Under the pieces are notes generated by a model. It was not told the DNA's origin, searched no databases, and saw only the letters and a list, made by a program, of their open reading frames with translations. This document shows positions 22,560 through 34,974 of a stretch of 64,000 nucleotides of DNA, piece by piece. Each line of letters begins with the position of its first letter. Position 1 is the first letter of the stretch. The translations under genes and the position numbers were made by a program. This DNA is from Icerya purchasi (taxonomy: Eukaryota > Arthropoda > Insecta > Hemiptera > Monophlebidae), in contig CM077115.1 in assembly GCA_039619475.1 (NCBI GenBank), positions 497,633,352 to 497,697,351 of the forward strand. Direction: 5' to 3'.

Positions 22560-24349
22560 AAGTTAGTATTAAGAAACCCTGGCCAGGGAAAAAAAAGAAT
22601 ATAAATAATAAAACCCGTTTTGGTAGCGTTTTGTCCGGAGTCACCAAGCAAACTCTTCTTTCGAACGCTGTCAAACCCCCGCAAAGATTAAACTCTGTAG
22701 CACGAACGCATACGTTGTCGAAAAAACACAATCAGCTAGCAACGTTTAATTTTCTTACCCGCGTCAGCTGAAGAGCAAATTGACATCTTTACATGCCAAT
22801 AAAATGACAGCATTCGGCAATTATTCTTGCCCGAGTTTGCCTTGAAGGAAAAATAACCGTCCTCCTCGCTACAGCTAAGAACCATGCTCGGGAAATTCGC
22901 GCAGTTCCTACTCATTAGAAAACGGCGACAAACATCGCGAAGAAGAGAAGACAGGCGTGGAGGAGAAACGATGTAAAAAAAGTACGCTGATAAGACGAAG
23001 GATGAAAGAGGCAGCAGTAGTTAGGAGGGCCCTTGATGTCTGTGTCCTACTTAGCATGATAATATTCTCCGGTCGCTTCACTGGGAATTTTTTGCGTCAT
23101 TGTTGGCTTTCTTCTGCTTCGCCGTAGAGCGGCCTTTTCGCCGGATCCGGTAAAACCTTTGTTTTCCGATATACAATGGCAATCGCTGCTCCGCAGCTAT
23201 TCCGCCGTTTTTTTTTTTCTCATCTCCGTTTAGCAAATTAGAATTTTGTCATTGCTGCTAACGAATCTTCGGTGCGCGTCTTTGCAGACTCAAAGCCGAA
23301 TGAGTTTCCGCCTTAGTTACTCGATTCCTCAATTACCATTACCCGACTGAGCAGATATTGTCTGTGTCACTGTTGAATCTTCTTTTTCCGAACCGGTAGG
23401 CCATCCTTGAAGGACACCGATATTCCTATTCTTCTTAACGATGCGCCGGCGCGTTTTTTTGTGTCCCCGCTTTCCGTCTCTCACGCCCTCCTTTTAAAGA
23501 CAATTACCGAAATAGGAATTTCCATTGCCGGCACGCAGGAAAAACAAAGGACTCTACACCGCCACTCGCCATTGTTCTTCCGGCTGCTCTTTGTCAACAG
23601 GTTAGGCAGCGAAAACGGAAATATTTTACAAAACCCCGAAAGAATCACGCGGGACGTCTCCAGTTGGGGCAAATTAAGGGAAATTGAAAAAAAGATCAGT
23701 CAGTCGCTAAACAAAGAAAATCAATTTAAAAATCATAGAAGAAATTTAAAAAGAGCGATTGTTCGCTTTCTCCCCCTTCGACGCGCTAATAAAGCAAAAT
23801 TGAAGAGGACAAATAATCGCGGTGTATACCAGAATCATCATCGATAGGCCAGTGTCAGAGCGCAGGGCACAGACGACAGAGACGCGCTTTGGAACCATTA
23901 GAAAAATAACGATATGTTCTTTAATCCACACAGAATCGGAATGTGCATGATGGTGTAGCACTGGATGTTCACATACTGAAGCGTGCTCATAATTTGTATG
24001 CTCGTGGAATTGGATATTTTCGGTTGCGCTATTTTATAAGTTTGGGGGTGATAGCTGTTTCAACGGATCCCGATGCACGGGATTAAAAATCAGCAATCGA
24101 GCGTGAGCTAGCAGCTATTATCGAGCACATGGTTCGCTCAATAACTGGTTTCTGAATTGCGATCCTATAGTTTTTTAATTTTTAAAAGGAGATTTCTAAA
24201 ATACACATAATAATAATACGCTGTTATCATCAATCTGTTGCTTTTGTTTCACGGTTAAGATTTGGCTGTCCACTCGTTTCAGGGATGCAATTTGCTTTTG
24301 CCCATGTATCATTTATTCTTAGATGTTCTTGATCGTTCGTTTATCAATT
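22560..24349. other. Gene-less, relatively GC-balanced stretch
   Basis: This stretch has more CpG than the surroundings at 22,740-23,680 but no recognisable protein. The 146-codon open frame at 23,407-23,847 begins without an ATG, has no motif, and is partly open on both strands. It could be unique host intergenic or intronic DNA. Confidence 0.5.
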
Positions 24350-24897
24350 GAAAACATCTTATACGGAGTTTTTCGCTCGGAAAGTGAAAATTTTCGACCG
24401 TTTAACAATATAATAAGTGTGATTAACTTAAAATATTATTAATTTACCCCATGGGGAAACATAATTTGGAAAAAAAACTAATTTTTTTATAAAATATTAA
24501 AATTTATCAATTTTAATTACCGTGGAAATGTGTAAATTCGAATGAAGAAAACTAATTTTAAACCGCAATCCCTGACGGAATTTCTATAGAATCTACTTTA
24601 CCATTTACAAGCTCATCACTGATAGAAATAGTACGTATCTTAACGTTACTTATATTATGCGGCGTTTTTCGCTTGGAGAGTGAAAATTTTCGAGCGTTAC
24701 CGTTACCTTTTGTAAGCAGTACTAGAGTTTTTTTTAAATTATTTTATTAGTAATATTCCCCCTAAAAACGGCGGAAGAAAAATACAGGAAATAAAGCTTT
24801 TGGGAAAATACAGAAATCACCTGTATGAAAAAAGAGAAAAAATAAAAGATTTTGAACGGATATTAATACACGGGTGAAGCCACGGGCAAAGCTAGCG
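24350..24897 (-). repeat. Repeat R copy, minus strand
   Basis: The minus-strand start at 24,897 reads CGCTAGCTTTGCCCGTGGCT, then TCACCCGTGTATTAATATCC, the signature of this family. The interior includes a reverse match to ATTTACCATGGTAATTTTAT of the 55.6-kb copy. Within it, TTTTTCGCTCGGAAAGTGAA (24,370) and TTTTTCGCTTGGAGAGTGAA (24,663) are an internal direct duplication. Confidence 0.55.
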
Positions 24898-25180
24898 GGT
24901 AAGTAAATGGACCATTTATAGGATAAATGAATAATATAATAAAAGTGATAAATAAGGGATAGGAAATAAATAATTACAATGATAACGCTTTGGAACCTCA
25001 CTCGATTGACAAGACTGGAAACCGTATTTTTAATATCTGCTACCGGAAATGTTATTTGCACTAAAAATTTGAAATTCTTATTCAACTACTGTAATTTGCT
25101 GTGCGTGAAACGTGAAGGCAATTTTTTTTGGACGGCGATAAATATGTTTCTTCTAAAAGAGAGAAAGAATCTCTTTACAT

Positions 25181-25192
25181 AAATATAATTTT
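25181..25192 (+). repeat. Target-site duplication, left copy
   Basis: AAATATAATTTT, identical to 25,377-25,388. Confidence 0.8.
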
Positions 25193-25376
25193 CCTAAAGA
25201 TTCCATTCAGCCTCCGTGGGTAATGTTGAACATTTACGGTCATGGTTGTCTGTAACCGTTTTTCCAATTAAATATTATGTATCTTTCAGTAGTTGGCAGT
25301 ATTCTTATATTAACTAGTTGGTGGCCAAATGGCTTGATAGTTAACTAAAGCCGGGCCATAAAAAAAATAAATAAAT
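25193..25376 (+). mobile_element. 184-bp retroposon with GGCCATA(A)n tail
   Basis: This insertion runs from CCTAAAGATTCCATTCAGCC to a 3' end GGTGGCCAAATGGCTTGATA, then AAGCCGGGCCATAAAAAAAA and an (AAAT)n tail. A 12-bp perfect duplication flanks it, and the surrounding repeat R is collinear when it is removed. No clear box A or B was found, so it may be a truncated LINE end rather than a SINE. Confidence 0.75.
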
Positions 25377-25388
25377 AAATATAATTTT
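25377..25388 (+). repeat. Target-site duplication, right copy
   Basis: AAATATAATTTT, identical to 25,181-25,192. It partly overlaps the A/T-rich tail, so the exact boundary can shift by a few bases. Confidence 0.8.
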
Positions 25389-25554
25389 AGATAAAATAAA
25401 ATTTTATTTATTAATTTCCAAGTACAGATTTAAACGGGGGCATTAATACACGATGAATTTGAACGTGTTGAAACATTCGTAAAATTAGAATATTCTCAAA
25501 TAAAATACAAAAAGTATTTCTTGTATTATGTAAAGTAGCCTCCAGTGGATAAGG

Positions 25555-25740
25555 TGATTAGCTACAAAACCAAAGGAAATAATTGGGTACTAGAGAAATC
25601 TGCCGAAGTAAAGGTGGATCGTATGAGGAAGAAACTGACCCCAACATTCTCTTTAGATACATTAGACTTCGTCCGTTATGAAAAGCTTAATTTCACAATC
25701 CCTGATACTCATTATCAAGGATATATGGAACTTACTTTAC
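25555..25740 (+). repeat. Interspersed repeat E
   Basis: Collinear with 12,895-13,036: AATTGGGTACTAGAGAAATC, GAAGTAAAGGTGGATCG, TTTCACAATCCCTGATA, TATCAAGGATATATGG, AACTTACTTTACTTTT. The open frame at 25,545-25,784 lies across it and is not considered a gene. Confidence 0.55.
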
Positions 25741-28699
25741 TTTTAGATGTATTATTTAAAAGTACGATACGCAAAAACCGCTAAATATTAATAATGTAGT
25801 ATAACGAAGCGTTAATTTTTTTGGGAGCGCTGTGACCAAACATATTTAAGGTCTGCTTTCGTCCGTTTTTTCTTTTTCTTTCTTGTACTTTGCACGTGTA
25901 AAAGTCTCACAATACCGGTGTGTCCCAATTGTCGCATCTGTGAAATTCGTTGGTATTCACATTCACGCAAATCTTACCTGCAAGGATGCGGTGGCTAAAA
26001 GAAACTTAAAATTTTCAAAATTGTATGTCGCACACAGTTATCTCGCGAAACCAAAATATTAATACTTAAATGTTTCATCAAACCATTTTGGTCGTCCGGA
26101 ATAATTCAGCTGGGGGCCACCGAATTCGAATCAATCCCCCCCTCCCCGGTTCTTCGATATGTGTTAAATACCTATTGCAGTTAATGTCCGTCAGAATTTT
26201 GGAAATAGATCGCCTGTTCACTAGCCGGAAAGATCAAACCAACTCTAGCAAATTATTCGGCGCATCTAACAGTTTTAATACGTAGACCTTGTTGAGATTT
26301 TATATTTCTTTTCTTTTAATATGAGAGACATCATTGAATGAGATTCCTACTCACGCGAGCCCCCTTGTGCTCTTTATTGTCTCCTTATTGTAAAATAAAT
26401 AAATAAGTAAAAAAACTACCACCTCATTGAGTTCTCATCCCTACCTTTTTTTTGTTTTTTTTCCATTCATTACCATTTGAGTAAGTACGTTATTACCTAG
26501 TAATTTTGCTCCATTTTATCAGAGCATTGGGGATTATGCTGAAATCGAATACCTAAAAAAAAAAAAAAAAAAAAAAGGTAACTAAACCAGCGAAATGATT
26601 CAAAAATATCGCCCAAGCTACATAGGTTTAAGCAGACACAGCAAACTCTACAATAAATCCCTCACGATATCTATTCAAAATCCATCAGATTTATATACTA
26701 TATGAAAAGAGTTCATTTCCACGATCCGCGATAGGTCTTAGCGTTTTTTGTTTCACCAACTCAATCGTGTAATTCCAGCAAATTAAACTTACCTCGAAGG
26801 AAATGCTACCATTTCGCAAAAACTCATAAAAATCATACCAAAAGTGTTATGCGCGCACGTCTTTCGCAATTTTCCTGTATAAGAAGGGGATTAACCGACA
26901 CGGTAACATTAAGAAATGTGCAAAAATCACAAATTGACTCTTCGTTTTCAGCGAAAGCATTACTGAAACAAAAAAAAATTAACACCTTAGTGCTCGGCTC
27001 AGATTATGAGAGTCACTTCAGCCAGAACACCAAAAAAAAATGTAAATACCGCGTTCCGCCGAAAACCGGACGAACGACCAACAGCCGAAATCAGGAATTT
27101 TTCAAAATCCAACAAAATGGCGGGAGCGTTAGTTAAACGCAAAACGTTCGACTCGGTGAATAATCATTTCGCCGAATGGCAATCTAAATTTCCTGTTCGC
27201 GTCTATTGTAAAAAACCCAAAACTACAGGAAAACATTAAAGGAAGAAAAATCGGCCGACAAGTATGCCCGAAATAGAGTCGACGGGCCCGATGAGAAAAC
27301 TAGATGACACGTGAACTGAAAAAATTGCGTTTTTCCGCTACACCGATCAAGCCGGCTACGATGCGGCGCAATGAATGCCGATTGGCGACTGCGGCGACCG
27401 ACTAACCAACTATTATTGTAAAGTGGAAAGAGCGGGAAACAAAATCCAAAAAAAAAAAAAAAAAGAAAAAAAAAGTTGGCAAAAGAAGAAAACGAAATTT
27501 AAGTGTTGGAAATGCAGCGAGAAAGCGAGCAGTTCGTGGGCTGGTCTCGGACACACGGACCTGCAAAGGACCCTTTTAAACGGATGTAACAGGGCTATTA
27601 GCGATCAGCAGACCTGTTTCCACGAAAACAACAAATTGTCCCGAAGAGGAAATGTACATCAATTTGTCTTCAATGTTTTATCTTTGCAAAGGTTCATTGT
27701 CGACGGCGTCTCTTGCGGCTGCTGTTGCTCGCTCGCTGTATTTCATCTTTTTCTGTCCCCTCTCCGTTCGACCGTCGTCGCCGGCCGCCGCGCAGATGCC
27801 CCATCTAGGGCGCGGTATCATTTTGTCAAAGGCCAGCGCAGACGCCGAAACCCCAATAAGGTTAACCTAATGGTCAATGTAAAGGCTGCTGACAAGTTCC
27901 CTCTTCCTCTCAACCATTAATCTTAATTTAATCTCGTTTTATACGGGGCCGAAACGGTTCTCCGCTGCATCGTGCGCTCTCTCAGCTAAACCTTTTTTCG
28001 CCCAAACGCATACGTAAACGCTTGCGTTCGACAAAAATGCTATATTTCTATTACTGCGGCGCGATTAGTACTGGTTGCGCGTATCTGTTTGACTCGCGCA
28101 CGTTGCGTCGAACAATATTTACCGTCTAAACGAAGGTGACAAGAGCGGCATTTGTGAAAAATGACCCTATGCAAATTACCGGCCAGCGAGCCGGCCCGTC
28201 GTATTATGAAAATTTCCACGTACACATACATCGGCAACGCACGCGGCTCTGTTTGCAAGGACGAGTTGATTTCCTAATTTCGGAACGTTTCTAATCTTCC
28301 GTGGTGGAAAGTTTCCTTTAGGCACACGCGGCATATCATTTATCAGTCGAAAGTTTCATCGACTACCATTAACATCAGATGATGAAAGCGGAACCGCGCG
28401 CTATTTTCAGTTTTTACGGTATATGGGGTGGCGCCGAGTGAAAAGATACACTCTCTCTCGCTAATACACCGGGGTTACCTGAATCGCTCGGACCGCTTCG
28501 AAACTGCGATCGGACTCGTTCAAAACGAGTAGAGTGGCCGGATTTTTTGGGTGCTTTTCTTTTCTACTCTATGCAATGAGGCACGTAAAAAACTTCTACA
28601 ATGGAAAATTCTGAACCGAATCATCGGCAGTGTTTATATCGGAATGATTTTAATGAAATAATGGAATTTCCCTCTATACGCCGCTTATAGTATCTCCCC
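25741..28699. other. Gene-less stretch with CpG-containing block
   Basis: No gene supported. An A-run lies at 26,555-26,576 and another at 27,450-27,474. From about 27,240 to 28,560 the DNA is visibly richer in G+C and CpG than the rest of the window. Open frames there (27,375-27,920; 27,652-27,870) have no recognisable motif and differ between strands. A regulatory or noncoding exon role cannot be tested from sequence alone. Confidence 0.45.
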
Positions 28700-28838
28700 G
28701 TTTCGAGCCGGCATCGTGGCCTATTAGACAGTGGTGTTTCCTCCTCCGGCTAGAACCTGGTGTGTCCCGATTCTATTAAAAATATAGATAAATTCCTCCT
28801 TCACCGGGTTAACGTCCGCAGTTGACGAAAAAAGAAAG
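28700..28838 (+). mobile_element. SINE-B-like copy, degenerate
   Basis: GTGGCCTATTAGACAGTGG resembles box A, followed by a decayed box B region (CTAGAACCTGGTGTGTCCC). The 3' end GGGTTAACGTCCGCAGTTGA, then an AAAG-rich tail, matches GGTTAATGTCCGTAGTTGAC of the 22.4-kb copy. Confidence 0.5.
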
Positions 28839-30159
28839 AAAGAATCTCATGCATCGCTTTTTTCCTCCTTCGCGACTGAACCAATTTCACTGACCCGGAT
28901 ATTTTTCTAATGTACATCCGCAGTCGAAAACGATGTGCCTAAACAATATCAAGCCTACGAATTCGACTCTCTACGACGCGGAGACGAAATGACTCTTCTT
29001 TTTCCCCTTTTTTTTTTTTTTTTTTTTTCTTTAAACGAACGTATCGGACCAACACAACTGGGAAGTTTTCATTATAATGAGAAAGTTTATTATATCGTAC
29101 TAAATATTTTCTTTTGATTATCTAACCCCAGCAACAACATCAAGTGTGGTTCAGTTATGATCAGTGACTGCATTCGTTTTTAACTGCTTACAAAAGAGGG
29201 ATGTGAAAATTGGTTAGCGCGCAATGATATAGATTTTTCTGATCGTTACGTTGCTGGCAAAAAAAAAGTTGCTTTAAAAAATATATATATATTTTTTTAT
29301 TTTTTTAAGTTGCGAAAGGGAAAATTTAGTTTTTTTAATTCAGTTGCGTCACTTCTTTTTTTTGTTTTTTTTTTAACTAGCTTTAATTGAATTAAGAAAA
29401 ATTAAAAATTGTCATTTAAAACAGCAAAGCTATTTTGTTTTATTAAAAAAATAAAAAATAGTTATTTTTAAAAATTACCAAAAAAAGCAGTGTAATAAGC
29501 TAGTTCTTTGAGAGAAAATGAAATCCCACAGCCGAGGAAAAAAATATATGTATTTTACGAAAAACAAAATTTTATATTGAACCGTGTAAATGAACCGATT
29601 ATTAGATTGTTTTCAGAAAATTGCCTAATACATTTTTGCTATTATTCCTAAATTTTAGTTTATAGGCTTTTTCAACAGGCTCGTTTTCTTAGGATGTACT
29701 GATGATGTTTTTACGTTACATCTAGTCATACGCCACATTTCTCAAATCCATAATCATCGCTTTTCTCACATACTGACCCTACTGTATGTTCTCTCAGTAA
29801 ATAGCGCTGACGTGTCCATCTATCTTTGTACAACGTGCACCATATCCCTGCAATAGTCAATAACGCTCCTTCTAGTACCATGGACTTAGAGTATGCATAT
29901 CTTACCATTTTGTTGCGATAACATAACCCCAACGGCTACAAGCGACACCTGTTTTGAAAAAAAAATAAATATAAGAAAGTTTTTAATATTTTGGCCTCGC
30001 AAGGTGCTGTTCCCCTTGACCCCTCTTACTTTCATTTTTGTCTCTTTTTCTTCTATACTTTGTATAAAATGATCAAAATTTACAACGTAATTCTTACTGG
30101 CATCAGCACAAAAAAAAAAAAATAACATAGCCACAAAAGTCCTATTCTAACATTTAACT
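28839..30159. other. Gene-less AT-rich stretch
   Basis: Contains a T-run at 29,008-29,029. No recognisable protein or element. Confidence 0.5.
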
Positions 30160-30303
30160 TTCATTATATAAAATTAAGACATTTTTTCGTTACATTTTTC
30201 GTTACATATTTCATTACATAAAATTGTGACATTTTTTAAATAACAATAACGAAAATCCTATAAAATATAACAAACGTTACATAAAATTGGGACATTTTTT
30301 CGA
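30160..30303 (+). repeat. Degenerate short tandem repeat
   Basis: Three occurrences of a unit like ATAAAATTGTGACATTTTTT end at about 30,187, 30,237 and 30,300. They are separated by variants of CGTTACATTTTTCGTTACAT. Confidence 0.65.
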
Positions 30304-32014
30304 ATGGGGGCTAACCTAAGAATTACGTTGTAATTAATATATATATATATATATATATGTGTGTACATTTACATACTTCAATGAGAAAAATTGACCGTTA
30401 AAATAGTCTTATATGGTTTTTTAATACATTCTTAAGTATCGATTTTTCTAAAAATACGTAAATAAATCTGATTCATTAAACACATAAAACAACATCACCT
30501 GCAGACAAAAAAAGAAAGAAAAAGACATCAATTATAAGTCAGCCGTATTAATTTATGAAAACTTATAATACCGGAGACAGGTTAAAAAAACCAAAAAAAA
30601 ACAACAAACATTGCATTTACCAAAAGTTTGGTCATCAATCGTTAATCTATGATGTTCGTCGCTTTTGCCCAAAAAGAAATATATCGCAAAATTGGATGCG
30701 AATTATTCATACGTGATATGCACTATTCAGGACGGTACATGAAACAATAAACACAATATTATCGTAGAACAGAGTATGGAATTCAATATATAATATCAGC
30801 AATAACGTATTGCAGTTCAATAAGGGGCTGTCATTTATTACATACGTTTATGTTTTTGTAGCTGCAAGCTACTTACGTTTAACTGTCTGCGTGTGGATAC
30901 GAATGGGACAAAGATATCCCAGTGACTAATTACATTTCTGATTGGCTTCTAAACCCATCTCACTTTTTTTGTAATTGGGTTTTATAATTTTATATTATAA
31001 CTTTTATAATTATTACAAATTCAAGTACCTACATCGATCAAATATAAATTCCTTTTCCTAATATAAAATAATCGCATTTTATTTAATTTCACTTAACATT
31101 ACCTGGCTTATGCGTTTTTTTATATTTTATTATTATCTGGCTGGAAAGGTTTGCAAAGGTAGAAAAAAATAGAAAAACGTCCTATGTAATCAATGAATTT
31201 GGGAAAAGTGAAAAAATAGATCCTCGAAATAACAATATTTTTTTTTTATATGATATAATAGAAGAAATTTTCCCTGTTTGTTTCAGCAGTCTCCTAGCCA
31301 TATGCTGCTCTGCTTATAAAATTTTTGATTTTTTTAATAGTATATCAACCAACTTGACCGTTTTTGAACCGATCTTAATATATTTTTTTTTTTTATATAT
31401 ATATATCAAAAGTGTATAATTTTTTGTTTTTTAGATTTTTCGGCATTACACAAGAAATTCTTAAAGCATTGAAATTTTCGAAAAGTTATAAAAATCACAG
31501 TAGCAACGAACAAAAGTTACATATTTTTGCTCAAAAAATAATCCTAAATAGTTTCTGATTTGGTAAAACGCGTAGTCAAAAAAAATAATAAAAACCGTTT
31601 GTTTTTTTTTTTGTGTGTATGTTTTAAATTTACTGTTAAGATAGGAAAAAAGAACATTCAGATTATATGTTCCTTCCGTCAATTTGAATTTTTTCCGATT
31701 CTTTTAATAGAAGGATTAAACAAAAAAGATATCAAACCCCTTTTAAATATCAATTTACAATAAGAAGACAATGCAAAATGGAATGCATCCGACATTATTA
31801 TTCGACAAAATAAAACAGGCGCTCTACTAATTGGTTGGGAGATGAACCTAAGAAACATCTTTGTACCTTACGTAACAGGTTAGGATCACCCGTAAACTAC
31901 TGCGTAACATGACCCTTCTAGGCTCGCTGCATCTCGAATGCGCACGCATCTATGTACGAATGTTTTTAGAATTTCTAACACGCCTTATATTCCGTCTAGT
32001 CCATTTTTTTTTGA
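30304..32014. other. Gene-less AT-rich stretch
   Basis: Contains a (TA)n(TG)n run at about 30,334-30,364 and several T-runs. No protein-like frame was found. Confidence 0.5.
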
Positions 32015-32025
32015 CCCGATTCCCG
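32015..32025 (+). repeat. Target-site duplication of the outer R1-like element, left copy
   Basis: CCCGATTCCCG, identical to 36,287-36,297. It abuts the poly-T (minus-strand poly-A) at 32,026. Confidence 0.9.
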
Positions 32026-32961
32026 TTTTTTTTTTTTTTTTGGTCCCTAATTCGTAATACGATGGGGTAAATATATTTAGAAAATTTATACCAATAATTC
32101 ATATAAATAACAGGTCTGTCCTGAGCCCGTCCATTTAAGTTTATGGAATTTACAATGTTAATAATAATTAGTATGCATAAATTTAATATTAATACAGGTG
32201 TACATGTACTTTAAGGTGATTTGTTTCGGATATCGTAAAACTACTGAACATATTGTAAATAGCTTAGTTACTAATTGATCAGGGCTAATATTACTAAAAT
32301 CTATATTACTAACAGCCGGAGAGGATATTCTTAATATCATCAGGAATTGAGTGTGCAATTTTATGTTTATGTAAATAATCTTTAAATAGGCCCTGTCCGG
32401 AAAGAAATTGGACATTAAAAAAATTTGGCGTAAGAGCTTTATTATGTAGTCTATCATCTATGATTGGAAAATTTTTTTTAGCTATGCCGTTATATTCGTC
32501 CCACTGCATCTGAAATTTATTATTATAATACTTATCTAATATATAAGTGTTTAAACTGTTTAAGCGTTAACGAGGTTTGTTCGTGTATGAAGTAAGGTCG
32601 ATGATACTGTACGTTATGGAATTCATGATTTTCAATATTATTTTTTATTAAAAATATGTTAATATGTTTCTGTATTTCGTAAGTTAATGGTTTAATACAT
32701 GCAATGATAGTGCTTGTCATGTAGCTGGTAGTTCTGTAAGCTTTAATCATTTTTATTGAAATAGTTCTCTGAAAACTTTTTAATATATTTTGAAATTTTT
32801 TAACTTTTAAAATGTCTTTATATATATTACACTACCATAAAGTATGTTAGGCAATATTACGCTTTTATATAAGGTTAGTCCCTTCTTGTAATTTAATCGG
32901 TTATTTTTATTATATAATTTGTTAAATATAATTAATAATTTATTTATTTTTTTAGTGATAT
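32026..32961 (-). mobile_element. R1-like LINE fragment, 3' part (outer layer of a nest)
   Basis: This is the downstream half of a 5'-truncated element on the minus strand; the upstream half is 36,042-36,286. From 32,961 downwards the frame reads YITKKINKLL, LYKSVILPNILYGSVIYIK, AYRTTSYMTSTIIACIKPL, then FNVQFLSGQGLFKDYLHKHK, the segments that follow the RT palm and make up the C-terminal tail in R1-type proteins. There are frame breaks at about 32,835 and later, and the cysteine/histidine tail motif is degenerate. A ~115-bp 3' UTR ends in poly-A (plus-strand T-run 32,026-32,041). It cannot encode a working protein. Confidence 0.85.
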
Positions 32962-34714
32962 AATTTTTTTTTTTTAAATTGTTATTGTATTACAAACTGG
33001 CCATCTAGGCCATTTAGCAATATTCTTAACAGGGAAATATTTAGCATGAAGGGAGAAGTACCCAATAGTACCTACCCGATAAACTTTACCTTAAACAAGG
33101 TCATGAGATTTCTTACGTTTCAGCCGCCTCCTATCATTAGCAGTATGTAGCAGTCCAGCAGCAAGTTTATTCGGATGACTTTCTAAGTGTCTTTCTGCAT
33201 GTCTTCGGGCATGAGTTTTAATAACATCTGCAACATACTCTATCCCTAAATCTTGATGCAAAGTTTGATTTGATACATACCATGGCGCCTTGGTTACGAA
33301 CCTAAGGATTTTATTCGGCGCGGTCTGTATTATCTTCAGATTTGTAGGTTTAGCACAACCCCAAAGCTGTACTCCGTAGGTCCAAATAGGCTTCAAGATA
33401 CTTGTGTATATCAAACGTTTATTATCAATACTTAAAACGCTATTTCTTCATAGAAGCCAGTACATTGTTTTTTTAACACGAATATCTATTTTTTTTTCTT
33501 TGTCTCAATGTGCTGCTTCCATGTTACGCGACTATCTAGGTGTAATCCCAAGTACTTGACTGTTGTTCTCACAGGCAACTCCGGTCCATTTATCCTGACA
33601 GTTCGGGTTATGACTTTTCTATTCGCGAAATGAACGTTTACCGATTTACTTTCGTTGACCTGAACTTCACACTTTTTAGCTATCCGCCTCGATAAGGGCC
33701 TTCTGAAGATTGTGTCGCTTCTATCTTCGGATCTGAATGTGACGCAAGTAATGCCGTGTCGTCAGCAAATGTAGCTACCTGAACATTTTCCGGTACAGGA
33801 AAGTCTGCTGTATATATCGAGTACAGCGTGGGTCCCAGAACTGATGCCTGGGGCACTCCTGCTTGAACTGGATATAGTTCTAAAAACGATGTTCATAGCG
33901 CACCTGGAAATATCGGTTATGCAGATATGAACTCAACAAGAGATATAACCTAGTTGGTAACAGAATTTTTAATTTATATAATAGACCATTATGCCAAACT
34001 TTATCAAAAGCCTGTTGGACATCGAGAAATGCCGCTGTACACACATTTTTTGTTTCTAAACTTTTTTCTATTACACTTACCACTCTGTGCAGCTGATCCA
34101 CCGTGGAGTGCTGTTTTAAGAAACCGAATTGATGTTGTGGAATTATATTATATAGGTATGGCTGCAATCTATTTAATACCAATTTCTCCATTACCTTCGA
34201 CGTAACAGGCAACAAGGAAATGGGACGATAAGACGTAACAGCATGCGGATTTTTGCCCGGTTTCGCAATCATAATACTCGTAATTTGCGCAAACTTCCAT
34301 TGCACCGGAAAATAATGTAGGCGAAGTATTGCGTTACATATAAATGTCAGCAACATTACAGCCTTCCGTGGAAGTCTATTCAGTAGTTTCGCGGTTATTA
34401 AATCAAAACCGGGACCCTTTCTCCTTTTCAGCGTTTTAAATATGTTTTTCACCTCTTGAGGTGACGCTGACTTGATAGGAGAGGATAACTGGTCAGGACT
34501 TTTTAAAAAGTCATCGACTTCTTTGTCCGTAGCAGCCGTTAAGTTCGGCTTAAAAACTGTTGCCAAGTAGGCGGCAAATAAATTCGCCTTTTGCTTTGGA
34601 TCTTTCGCCCAAGACCCGTTGCCATGTTTTATCGGAGGAATGCAATTTTTTGGTTGTTTAATGTTTTTTGTACACTTCCACAAAGAATAATCATCCGCCG
34701 CTAATGGCGAGAGT

Positions 34715-34718
34715 TTAA
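34715..34718. repeat. TTAA target-site duplication, left copy
   Basis: TTAA at the left border of the MITE; the other copy is at 34,971-34,974. Confidence 0.85.
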
Positions 34719-34970
34719 CACTTTAAGCCCCACGTTTGTATATATGGAGACAGTGTCTGTTACTAAAATCATCTAATTATTTTTTTTCAAAAATAGCAAA
34801 AATGAAAATTTGTAAAATTTTTATCAGACTTATATACGATATATTTATTATGTATAAACTCTTGACAAAAATTTTACAAATTGTCATTTTTGCTATTTTT
34901 GTAAAAAAATAATCCGGTGATTTTAGTAACAGATACTGTCTCCATATATGGAGACATGGGGCTTAAAGTG
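34719..34970. mobile_element. 252-bp palindromic MITE at a TTAA site
   Basis: The ends are inverted repeats starting CACTTTAAGCCCCA. The arms stay near-identical for about 85 bp (GGAGACAG, CTGTTACTAAAATCA, CAAAAATAGCAAAAATGA) and loosely complementary to the centre, so single strands could form one long hairpin. There is no coding capacity. TTAA duplications are characteristic of the piggyBac superfamily, so it is probably mobilised by a piggyBac-like transposase; no transposase is in the window. The copy added a false C-terminus (from TLSPM) to the endonuclease frame of its host LINE. Confidence 0.88.
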
Positions 34971-34974
34971 TTAA
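34971..34974. repeat. TTAA target-site duplication, right copy
   Basis: TTAA at the right border of the MITE. Confidence 0.85.

Larger units (their letters stand above)
24960..25465 (-). repeat. Repeat R copy, minus strand, split by a retroposon
   Basis: Matching blocks are GCTACCGGAAATGTTATTTG (like 48,381), the reverse of TATTTATGTAAAGATTCTTT (25,160-25,190), and the reverse of TTTAAATCTGTACTTGGAAA (25,417-25,436), followed by an eroded family start (GGGGGCATTAATACACGATG). The copy is continuous except for the 184-bp insertion at 25,193-25,376. Confidence 0.6.

Noticed and set aside
23407..23847. 146-codon open frame as a candidate host gene
   Set aside because: It has no ATG at its start, no recognisable domain, and overlapping open frames on the other strand; the GC-balanced composition alone makes long frames likelier.
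27375..27920. 181-codon open frame
   Set aside because: It contains a lysine run from a poly-A tract and shows no motif; the same region is open in a second frame.
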